64,000 nt of DNA, from assembly GCA_026120035.1 (NCBI GenBank), contig JALRME010000030.1, positions 372,001-436,000 on the forward strand. The letters run 5' to 3'. Shown piece after piece: positions 44,889 through 54,845 of this stretch (its first letter is position 1; the number at the start of each line of letters is the position of its first letter). The position numbers and the translations under genes are program-made. The stretch is from Coleophoma eucalyptorum. Lineage: Eukaryota > Ascomycota > Leotiomycetes > Helotiales > Dermateaceae. The notes beneath the pieces were generated by a model that was not told the origin of the DNA, ran no database searches, and worked only from the letters and a program-made list of their open reading frames with translations.

Positions 44889-45230
44889 ATGGTGTGTTCC
44901 CTCATCCCTATCCCCCATCTGATCTTGCGATCTCCAGAGCTGACTGAGATCCGTCTCCTTCGACTAGGCGCAAACACCAGAACAACGCAAGCGTAATGCC
45001 AAATTTGCCAAAGAGCAGACCGCACGACGGGGAAAGCCAGAGACTGCAATCAAGAAGAAGCAGGATTTCAAATCTCCAGTTTCTCCGATCATCTTAGGTG
45101 TGTAAACCCACTGCTTGCTGCCCTCGAGCCACGATTTCCTTGACTGACCGGGGTTCGTATAGGTCTCCTCGCTTTCGTTGTCTTTGGTGGATTGATATTC
45201 GAGCTCCTGTCCCGAATCTTCTTCCGGTGA
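44889..45230 (+). CDS. YSY6: RAMP4/Ysy6-family ribosome-associated ER membrane protein
   Basis: Three exons (44889-44891, 44968-45097, 45163-45230) encode 66 residues, the usual family length. The first coding exon is only the ATG; the intron starts immediately after it. The protein reads MAQTPEQRKRNAKFAKEQ, then KPETAIKKKQ, then a C-terminal tail anchor (IILGLLAFVVFGGLIFELLS) ending RIFFR. RAMP4 is a tail-anchored component of the Sec61 translocon that interacts with ribosomes and helps stabilise nascent membrane proteins during ER stress. All intron phases agree and the match to the family is end to end. Confidence 0.95.
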
Positions 45231-45626
45231 ATAACCAAGCCATGCTATGACCAATTTCACAAGGCGTGCTGCGCGAGGGAAAGGACGGTGGACCAGATGA
45301 CGATTTTGAGCGTGACAGACATAAGGTCTGGGAGAGGGAGTGATGTGGTTTCAAGCTGTACATTTATTCACAAAAAGTCGCTGCCGATATCTGGGGAATG
45401 TGTTTCGTGGAGTTTTAGGTCTTTGAATAAGGGCGCCTGCTGCGTTCTATCTGGGAAAGCTATGTATCGATCTATTGTATTGGAAACAATATGCGCTGCT
45501 GCTGCACAATGGAAATCGGAAGATGCTGGGCTCTGAGCCATATCACAAGCGTTTCAGTGATGTAAGATTGCCAGGACTCCAGTCAGTTCCTTCATTGAGT
45601 ATTAATTTCTAGCAAAATGAACTGCT
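45231..45626. other. Intergenic between convergent genes
   Basis: About 400 bp between the 3' ends of RAMP4 and the SMAP protein; no gene seen. Confidence 0.4.
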
Positions 45627-47089
45627 TTATGCACCAAGACCTCTCCTCTTTCCCAGCCCATCATGCTTCATCTTTACACCGGCTTCAAACTGTCTCTCCA
45701 ACTCACTCTGGACATGCAAGATACTGGCAGTGCTCTTACCACCAGAAGATTTTCCTACTGCGACTTCCTTTCCAGCACCTCCCTTACCAGCACCAAGAAG
45801 TCTCAAGAACTTGTTCTTGCGAGCTGCGTCGCCAGTCAGTGCATCGGGGTTCCATTGCTCTGCCCCGCTAGTAGCAGCAGCAGTTGTTGCCTTGTCCTCC
45901 TTCCCTTTCTCAAACTTTTCGGGTTTGGATACAGCAGTAACTGCTTCGTTGGAATTAATCTTCTTAGACTTCTTGTGCTTATGCGACTCTTCTGCAGGAG
46001 TGGCTTCTTCTTTCGAGTGTTTGGACTCTTTATGCTTCTTTGCCTCCTTTTCTGTCGTGTCGTCCTCGGCCGACTTCTCGGATTTGGCTTTGGATTTCTT
46101 GGATTTCTTACTCTTCATCTTCTCTATCGGTGCTGAATCTTCAGCTAGTTCCTCATCCTTTGATCTCTTCCGTTTCTTAGAAACCTTCTCGATTTCTTCC
46201 TCTTGTTGCTTCTTTGCTTCTGTTGCAGCAATTGCCAGATTCGATTTTTCAGCATTCGTCTCCACGATATTTTGTTTCTTGTCCTTCTTGGACTTCTTCT
46301 TGTCTGCCTTTGTAGCTGCGAAATCGTCATCTGTTGGCGATACTATTGAGGACTTCGCTTTCTTTTCTTTCTTTTCTTTCTTTTCTTTCTTTTCTTTCTT
46401 TTCTTTCTTTTCTTTCTTTTCTTTCTTTTCTTTCTTTTCTTTCTTTTCTTTCTTTTCCGACTTCTTGTCTTTTCTTGGGTTTTCGTCCTCTGTTATTTCG
46501 GGAGTCGACTTCGATTTTTTGCTTGGCTTCGTGTGTTTCGACTTCTTTGACTTCTTGAGCTTCACCTCAACTTCAGAATCTGATTCTGACTCAGAAGAAG
46601 ATTCAGACTCCACAACTTTGGAAGGCTTGGAGGCGACCTGTTCCTCCTTCGCGATCAGAACTCCCCCATCTGAGTCCGAATCCGAGTCTGAGTCTGCCTC
46701 AGAGGCACCCGCGTCCTTCATTTCCACATCAGGGGCATCTTTCTGCTGGTTTCGATCTTTATTCTTCGTGGATTTCTCGGTTTTCTTGTTCTGCAGGTCA
46801 AGTCAGCACCTTTTACCAGCTAGGTGTCTAAACAATCTAGGTACGGACCTTCTTTTTGTGTTGGGACTCATTTTCCTTACGCGCTTTTTTCACCAATTTC
46901 TTATCTAGTGACAGCTGCTTTCTCTCTTCTACAATACTTTTGTGAGCCTGGTTCCTAAAGACGGCAGTGGTTTGGGAACTTACCTTTGGACAACCCTTCC
47001 GAAGCTTCCTTGGATTGCTTCTTTTTTGATTTCCTAGGCTCAGATCCTGTAGAATTGGCCAATGGCAGGAGTTTCGCGTTGTCATCCAT
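45627..47089 (-). CDS. Lysine-rich nuclear protein with C-terminal SMAP (small acidic protein-like) domain
   Basis: Three exons (47089-46984, 46928-46849, 46790-45627) encode 449 residues. The N-terminal half alternates basic and acidic low-complexity stretches: an acidic run with DSDSDSDSDGG, a SESSSESESDSE run, and about eleven Lys-Lys-Glu units encoded by a 9-bp repeat. The C-terminal 70 residues are ordered: GDAARKNKFLRLLGAGK, LERQFEAGVKMKHDGLG, RRGLGA, which I recognise as the SMAP domain. The lysine clusters imply nuclear or nucleolar location, and such proteins often take part in ribosome biogenesis or RNA processing, though a role is not established here. Intron 1 uses the TGTAG acceptor; nearer AG sites give stops. 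The long open frame on the opposite strand is a compositional shadow. Confidence 0.85.
46358..46457 (-). repeat. 9-bp coding microsatellite (Lys-Lys-Glu repeat)
   Basis: About eleven near-perfect copies of a 9-bp unit (CTTTCTTTT on the plus strand) encode Lys-Lys-Glu. The units are in phase with codons, so length changes keep the frame. Confidence 0.9.
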
Positions 47090-47453
47090 GGTGATATAAG
47101 TCCAATGCTTGTTATTACGCACAATTGAGTTGTGTTACAGGACGTTTGGCACAGATCCAAAAAAAGTTGGAGTTCCTCGACCGATAAGAAAAAATATTCA
47201 AGCCTGAGGCACATATGGCCTCTTATCGCAAAGTCCGACCCATAAGGAAGTATGCATACGACAGGAGATATGGCTCCAGTGTTCACTACAAAGTTTCTCA
47301 CTCATAACTGTTCAAAATATTCATCTCTGCACTAAATCTCTATTCAAATATCGTTTTGTCTTCTTCCAATGTCCGTACCGATTCATATGCCGCTGCGAAT
47401 TGACGTCGATTATGCACCAAACGCCATGTAATGCTAGTACCAACCTTGGTACT
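47090..47453. other. Intergenic between two minus-strand genes
   Basis: 364 bp holding the AP-3 delta 3' region and the promoter of the SMAP-domain gene; no gene seen. Confidence 0.45.
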
Positions 47454-50400
47454 TTATGCTCCCTCGACTGTACCCGAGACTCCAGATTCTTCTGCAACTC
47501 CCTCGTCAATCTTGGCCTTCTTTTTCTTCTTCTTTTTGACAACTGCTGCAGGCGCATCTGCGACATTGCCTTGTTCCTGATCAGCCGTCGGTTTCTTGGC
47601 CTTTTTCTTCTTCACAACAACTGGTGCTTCCTCAGCCGCCTCAGCTGGTTTAACCTTCTTCTTTTTCTTCTTTACCACCGTGCCTTCTGGTGATACCCCT
47701 TGTGCAGCATGTATACGCTCATTAGCACGCTGCATTTCCAGTCTCAGTCGTTCTACTTCTCGCACAGCCTTTGCCATCTCTGCTTCTTCTCGCTGTTGTC
47801 GCTCATAGTCTATTTCTCCGCCAGTCCCATCATCCTCCAACGAAATGGCGCCAATGTTACTTGAATCAACCTGAAGAAGAGACTGCTTGGCTTTACTCAT
47901 TCTCGGTCGTTGTGGCCCATCCGCACTGTTGTCAGAGTCACCATTCCTTGGTGTGGACATCCCACTGGTTGCCAAAGTCTCATCCGCAGCAACCTGAATC
48001 CGTTGTCGAGCTTTCGAGCTGATTGATTTCGATTTCGGCTTATCGCCCACTAAACTTGTCTTTCCAAGATCGAGCTGCATTATCGGAATGGCATCAATAT
48101 CAAGGTCTTGGCCATTGTTGCTTTGTAATATATTGTGCAATGGCGTCGAAGTCCCTGAAACTGCGTCGTTTGGAGCGATGTAGAACGGATCGTCTTTGTT
48201 TCTCTCGGCACGCTCAGCACGTCTACGTGCGACAATATCAGGATCGAGATAGCTGTCTTCACCTCCCTGTTGATATGAGTGAACCTTTTCTTCTGCTGGT
48301 ACTTCTCCGAGTCGATTCGCGGCCGGTTCGTCAGTGCCTAGACTGGCCGCCGGTTGCTGATGGTAGTACACCTCGAATTCATCATGGTCAGGCTCATCGA
48401 AAGAGTACGAATCCACCGCCTGTAGCAATTGGCTAAGATTTGGGTGTATTGGCTCATCCAAATCTAATCCTGCTGGGATTGGCACATTCCTTTGTGCACC
48501 AGCTGCAACAGAGTTAAGTTCCAGACCAGAAAATAATGAGGGGATTGCTTGGGTTAGTAAAAGTGGTGCATCTTGCTGGATACTATCTGTCGTTGGTTCC
48601 TGTCCTGAAGATGCCTCGGCAGCCAATTTCAGTAGTTCTGTGAACTCTACCGCTCTCTCTTGTACCTCGAGATCCGGGTGCAGAGCAAGTGGCTCCAGGG
48701 CATGAATGACACGTGCCATTAGAAGAGATGTCATCACTTTTTGTTCTGCTGTCCACGAGATATTCTCATCGCCAGCCATCAAGGAGAATATCTTGGGCAC
48801 GGCTTGTAAGTACACAATAAGGCCATCAGCTGAAGGCCCGCTTTTGATAATTTGCAGAAGCGCTGTCAAAACACTGTTCGGGTCTTCAAGATATTGTGCA
48901 TATTCTCCAACTATCCAGGACACCGGTCTAAGTGCCCCACTGCTTGCACTCAGCTGCGAAGAGCTATCGTTATATGCGGATAGCAATATTGACTCCGCTG
49001 CCCTGGCAGCATAAGGCCGTATTGCTATAACTTTTACAGCAACATTCCGTAGTTCATTGCCAATCTTTTGGGATATATCCACGCCATCTCGAGATGTAGA
49101 CTCTTGGGCCATCGATGCTTGACTTTGGACTGGCGCACTCCGTATCAGCTGAATGATAACATCTATGTACCAATCGAAGTCTACAAGGTTGCCATAGTTG
49201 TTGCTTGAACACATCTCCAGTATTCTTCCGATAACGTCGATTCTGTAATCATCAGGTAATAGTGGAGCTTGTGCCGTGCTTTTATCTGGTCTGATGGTGA
49301 CTTCAGGAGCCTCGTCATCTGAATCTGCAGCAGGCTCTATAACAACAGGACCGTCGTCCATATGGTCGCTTTTGGACTCAAAAGGGGAATTTCGAAGTTG
49401 TCGCATGAGTCGGCCAACAATGGACATCAGATTGTCACTGCTAACCATTCCTACGACGAGGTCAAGTGCCCTCAATCTGATAGAAATGTCCGGACTGTCT
49501 ATACAATCCATGATGACATCTTCTTGTTGCGCCACGAGGAAAGGATGAGTTAGGACGATCTTGTTGAATGCCAACAGTGCTACGTATTTCACTGCACCTA
49601 GTCAGTGTTGATCAAATACATATATCACATGAAACTCACAATTTGGGTCGCCCTCAACCATGATCATACCACGAAGCTTGCTAACACAGAGAGTTGCAAT
49701 CTCTTCGCCTCCAGCGGAGTCATCACCACTACCAAGAATACCTCCCTGAATAATACCATTAATGCATTCATAGAGAAGAGACATTGCTGGTGTGGTCCGG
49801 ATAATGGAGGTCAATGGAGGTAACAATTTACGAACTAATCGTGGCTCAAGAGGCGTGAGAGTCGCAAACTAGTCACGTTAGCTGTGCTACAACAGGTATC
49901 GAAACAACTTACAAGCTTGATCAATTTGATTGCCATCCAATTATTTCCACTATCGACAAGCAATTCGAATAGTCTTGGTGCAAGAGGCAAAAAATCCTGC
50001 GGTCTCCGCCATCCAAGCTCGCAAACAACATTGACTATAGCAGCAGTTACACTAGGATCTTCTCCTTCATCCATTAAACGTTCCTTGATCTTAGGCCATG
50101 CCGGTCGAAGTGTTTCAGGGTATACTAATGCCAACCTATAGAGGGTAACGATAGTCTTTTTTCGAATGACGGCATGAGAGTGCGTCAGGCGCGGGAGAAG
50201 ATCCGAGAGAACTGAGAGTGCTAGAGAAGGTGTAATTATATGAGGTAAAGTGATGATGGGAAGTGACATGGTCGTTGGTGCGGTAGAGGTAAGATCCTAT
50301 AGTACGGTCAGCCATTAATCGTGGTCGTCACTGCATGGTCCTACCTTCTTCAACAAGTTCGTAGCAAGCATGAGAACTTCGGTATCAGGCCGGAAGCTTT

Positions 50401-50778
50401 GGACCGCTCCAAGGTATCCCACACGTTTCTGAAGATATTTGGCCGAAGACATAACCTCCAGTACATGGAATGAAGCCCATGACATATCATGTCCAAACAT
50501 CTCTAGGTATACGAGCTTTAGGAGCGCCGTGGCCTTCAGATCTAGAAAACCATCAATACCGTCCCCATGCTGGACAATTACGATCACTAACCCATATCGG
50601 ACCCGCGAATTTCTGTCCTACATTCTTTGAGACTGTTCTGGATATACTCCTTCTCATTTCCCTTGTGGTTCCGCAGACCGCGGATGAGGTCGTAGAGAGA
50701 CTTTTCGAACCTTCAGCGTCATTAGCATCAGGTGTAGTAGGTTGAATGCGACCAGGCGCAGGGAGGAAGGATGTACAT
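47454..50778 (-). CDS. APL5: AP-3 adaptor complex subunit delta
   Basis: Coding segments 50778-50777, 50710-50592, 50541-50345, 50296-49913, 49868-49640 and 49591-47454 give 1022 residues. The N-terminus MFEKSLYDLIRGLRNHKGNE and the adaptin trunk (TALLKLVYLEMFGHDMSWAS, LATNLLKKDL, SWIVGEYAQYLEDP) are those of AP-3 delta; the C-terminal ear side is disordered with Lys runs (KKKKKKVKPAE), as in other delta subunits. AP-3 sorts cargo from Golgi or endosomes directly to the vacuole. The expected Met is created only if a 66-bp intron splits the start codon between AT and G; its donor (GTACAT), branch site (GCTAATGAC) and acceptor fit. The next in-frame Met would delete 40 conserved residues. It diverges from EMC2. 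Confidence 0.93.
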
Positions 50779-51140
50779 CTTGGGTTATGTTCTGCGGACT
50801 GCATTCGTTATGTGCAATGATTTCATAAGGAGATTGAAACCATGCTGGGCAAGTTCGAAGAACTATATGGCACGCGAGCTCGAGGATACGTCGGTCTTCG
50901 TTCGCGGTTGGTTGTGTTGACTTGGGCTCTAGATAGCTGCTGGAGTCGGAGACCCCACCAAACATGTTTCCTTGCCTCAGGCACAAGTAATCGCGACAAC
51001 CGACTGTACTTCGTAACTAGTGTCATCTGGAGCTCTAGAAGCTTGACGACATCCCCAGCTACCTACCTGCCTACCTGTACATATCCACTTCCAACCTCCG
51101 TCCATACATAGATTATACAGGTTCAATCGCCATTCTCATC
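50779..51140. promoter_or_regulatory. Bidirectional promoter, AP-3 delta and EMC2
   Basis: 362 bp between divergent coding starts. It includes CTACCTGCCTACCTG near the EMC2 side. No other gene is seen. Confidence 0.5.
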
Positions 51141-52255
51141 ATGAGTTCTTCTTTACTACACCCGCCCGCTCATCTCCCTCCATCGGTCGCATTAAAATTG
51201 TCGCAAGGCGCTCCAGCTCTCCTGCGAACGACTCCATCATCCATCTCATCATACTCAATTAGCTCGCTGTACCAAGCCGCAGAAACACCTGAACTATGGA
51301 CTATTTACGAGAACCTCATGCTATCCTGCCTGAGGACTGGCGATGAGCAATCTGCGCATTTATGTTTGGAGAGATTGACGAATCGGTTTGGAGCTGATAA
51401 TGAACGATTGATGGCATTGAGGGGACTATTCCAAGAAGCCATTGCAGACGACGACGCAGCGCTACAGAAAGTTCTCAAAGAATATGAGACTATCCTAAAA
51501 AATGATCCTAGCAACATGGTGCGTAGAATGAGATTTTATACGAAATATAATGCTAAGTCGTTGTCCAGCCAGTGTCAAAACGTCGGATAGCACTGCTCAA
51601 ATCCATGACAAAAATACCGGAGGCTATCACTGCTCTAAACCAGTTCCTCGAATCATCGCCGACTGATGCGGAAGCTTGGGCAGAGTTGGCAGATCTATAT
51701 GTTGCGCAAGGAATGTACCAGCAGGGGATATTTGCGCTAGAAGAGGTGTTACTTATCACTCCAAATGCATGGAACGTAAGTATAACCGTATCTTTATGTG
51801 GTCCAGCTAACACTCTATCTAGATGAATGCACGCCTTGGTGAAGTGCTATACATGGCTGCGATTTCGAATGACTTCGAGGCGGGCAAGTATCTCTCAGAG
51901 TCTCTAAAGAGGTTCTGCAGGAGTATTGAGCTTTGTGATGACTACCTACGTGGTTACTATGGCCTGAAGCTGGTATGTTTATTTATGGTCTACGTATTCT
52001 CTTATCTAATTACAACAACAGACTAGTTCCAAGCTTCTTACAAGCCCATCACAATCATCGAAACAGTCAAAGTCAGACCCGGCTCCTGTTTCTACAGGTA
52101 CTATTGAACGTCTGAATGAATTGGCTACAGCAAAGCTCTCTGAAATTGTACGAAGGAGTGCTGGCGGCGAAAAAGGATGGACGGGATATGATCAAGCGGA
52201 AGTTATCGCCGCTCAGGCGCTTCTAGATCAGGATAAAGTTTCCATCACTCGCTGA
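51141..52255 (+). CDS. EMC2: ER membrane protein complex subunit 2 (TPR protein)
   Basis: Four exons (51141-51518, 51569-51775, 51823-51972, 52022-52255) encode 322 residues. TPR helices are recognisable: AETPELWTIYENLMLSCLRT, KRRIALLKSMTKIPEAITAL, SPTDAEAWAELADLYVAQGM, LGEVLYMAA. The segment DAEAWAELADLYVAQGMYQQ and the following EVLLITPNAWN are typical of Emc2. This soluble cytosolic subunit scaffolds the EMC, which inserts tail-anchored and multipass proteins in the ER. The short introns (47-50 bp) have clear AG acceptors. The C-terminus (EVIAAQALLDQDKVSITR) is shorter than that of some orthologues. Its head-to-head neighbour is the AP-3 delta gene. Confidence 0.93.
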
Positions 52256-53099
52256 GCTGAATCTTCAAGCTTGTCTGTTGGGCTAGACCAACAATGCACG
52301 ATTCTTATGGCATTCAAGTGCTCAGGTATTGCTACAACAAGATAAACCTGTCTTGGAGTTGGAAGGAATTGGCTTTGGCGTTTGGAGTGGGATGATACAG
52401 CACACCTTTTCAGCATTTTCGAATTTCATATTCCAGCTACTGGAGGTGCAATGAGACGGCATTGACCGACTTGACCTCACTGCTCATAGCTATACTATAC
52501 TTTACCTTATCGGACAAAGACAAGGGCCACGGGGTCAATGGCTAGAAGTAAAGTTACCTTGTATATGGGTTAACCGAGACTATTTAGACATAAAATTAAT
52601 TCTACAAGTCATTTGCTGTATTTCAGCAGCATGTACCGGCTCAGTACCATATCTTCCATTCATTTCGAAACTAATATAGGCAGGTCACTAAGTGCGCCGA
52701 GGCGACTAGAGTCTTGGTATGTTGGTTTGTTCAGACTTTGGAACAGTTTAAATTGACCTGTGTTGTCGTTCACCCACTGAGTAGACCTCACAAGGCTGTA
52801 TGTGGCCGACTTGTACCTGACGGAGAAATGGAGCTGGAGGAGCTGTACCTGTGGATTACTGCAATTGGGTGACCTACGCTAAGGATTGCACCATTTAGCT
52901 TGGGCCCGCTACCCCACTAAGGCATGCCTCCTTCAATCCTCACCCACCTTCAAGTCCGAGGACATCACCTGAGCAGATATGATACTACATGGGATATATT
53001 GTTAGAGATATCTGTGGTTGTATTGCTCGACTGCTACTTCCTGATCAATCAAGATCTAAATCAATTTGTTGATATTAATCCAAGCGTTGAGTATTTACC
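52256..53099. other. Intergenic, monooxygenase promoter side
   Basis: About 840 bp without a supportable gene, upstream of the monooxygenase and downstream of EMC2. Confidence 0.4.
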
Positions 53100-54669
53100 A
53101 TGGCTCCGATCAAGTCCATTGCCATTATAGGAGCCGGCCCAGCGGGAGCGATAAGTGTAGATGCTCTGGCGCAAGAGAAGGCATTTGACAAAATCCGGGT
53201 TTTCGAAAGAAGAGAGAAGGCAGGAGGATGCTGGTACCTTTATTTCTTCCAGTCCTAGATTTTACCATGAGTCGCTAAGAATGAATGATAGGATTGACGA
53301 CCCAGCCGATCACGTACAGCAGCTTCCAGACCTGGACAAGATCGCAGCGCGTACACCAGATGAGACGTTAGAGATACCATCTCAACTGCCTGCAAAAGTA
53401 CCTCATAACACCCAGTATCGCTTTGAAGAAACGTCCATTTATCCAACTTTAGAAACCAATATCGATGCGCATGCCATGTCATTCTCTCAAGAACCAATTC
53501 CCGAGCTCATATCCGAGCTCAGCATAAAGAGACATGGCAAGAACTCGCCCTTCCGGTACTGGAAAGTAGTTGAAAAGTACATCCAAGACCTACTGAACCG
53601 CAATGGATATCAAGACCTGGTGTCTTACGGAACGACAGTAGAATTGGTGCAAAAAGACCCCGCAACAGGCAAATGGGTTCTGACACTCCGGAAGCCGCTT
53701 CTAAACGACCAGCAAGACGAGTGGTGGACCGAGGAATTCGACGCCGTGGTAGTAGCAGCTGGTCACTACACGGTCCCCTACATCCCAGCCACACCTGGAC
53801 TGACTGAGTTCATGAAGAACTATCCAGGCAGTGTTGAGCACAGCAAGGCATGGCGAACAGCAGGCAAATATGCTGGGAAGAGAGTGGTTGTCGTTGGAGC
53901 TAGTATTTCGGGAACTGATATATCGTTTGCGCTCGCCGACGTTGTAGAAGCGCCGCTGCATTCGGTCGTGCGTGGGAAATACCATCCCTATTTCTTCGAC
54001 TGGGCATTCCAGCACCCAAACATTCAGCGACATCCACCGATATCCAAAGTCACCTCAGATAGTAGCACTGGGGAGCGAAGTGTACATTTCGAAGACGGGT
54101 CTGTCCTCGAGAACGTAGACCACATAATCTTCGGGACGGGCTACACATGGACGTTGCCTTTCATCCCAAAGATGGCTCAGACGATCCGAAATAATCGCCT
54201 TCCAAACCTATACCAGCACGTGTTCTGGATGGAAGACCCCACGCTTACATTCGTGGGAGCAGTCGCTGCAGGATTTACATTCAAGGTCTTTGAGTGGCAA
54301 GCCGTGCTCGCGGCAAGATTCCTGGCTGGAAGAATCGCGCTGCCATCTAGTTCCGAGCAGAGGAAGTGGGAGGAGGATAGGATCACGCTGAAAGGGGACG
54401 GTGTTCCGTTCACGGCGCTGTATCCTGATTTTGAAGGTTACTTTGAAGAGGTGAGACATATGGCTGGTGAACCAACAAGTGATGGGAAGGGAAGACCGTT
54501 GCCGAGATGGGAAGGATGGTGGAGGGAGCAGTTTGATGCGGGACACTTGTTGAGGATTGAGATGTGGAAGAGAGGGAACGAAGAGGCGAGGGAGAGGGTT
54601 AGGAGACAGCAGGAAGACATGATGGCATTTCAAGATGCGGCAGATGATGGGAATGATTTGAGGAGATGA
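53100..54669 (+). CDS. FAD/NADPH-dependent flavin monooxygenase-like protein
   Basis: Two exons (53100-53233, 53292-54669) encode 503 residues. The FAD Rossmann motif GAGPAG is at residues 11-16 and the NADPH Rossmann motif GASISG near the middle, followed by the GTGYTW motif; together these mark the FMO/Baeyer-Villiger class. Other family landmarks are FERREKAGGCW, VMSFSQEP-like MSFSQEPIPE, RHGKNSPFR and VVVAAGHYTVPYIPA. The intron lies between GGCW and DDPADH; using the nearer AG sites would give a stop, so the TGATAG acceptor is chosen. Such fungal enzymes oxidise soft nucleophiles (S, N) or ketones using NADPH and oxygen; the substrate is unknown. No membrane anchor is obvious. The C-terminus is rich in Glu/Arg and extends past the catalytic fold. 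Confidence 0.9.
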
Positions 54670-54845
54670 AAGATAAGAGACAATGGACATTTCATGACAT
54701 TTCATTCATTACGACCAGGCGACTTCGCCCATAACCCGAAGCCATCCAAATCATGTACCAACTCCAGATCCCAATATCCGAGGATTTATGCATGCTCTAC
54801 AATGATTCCTCCCTTATCATAATCACCATGTAATTTCCGCTGAAC

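Noticed and set aside
45730..46908. A 392-codon open frame on the plus strand rich in Phe, Ser and Leu
   Set aside because: It lies opposite the SMAP-domain exon and its sequence is the mirror of Lys/Glu codon repeats; no family features.
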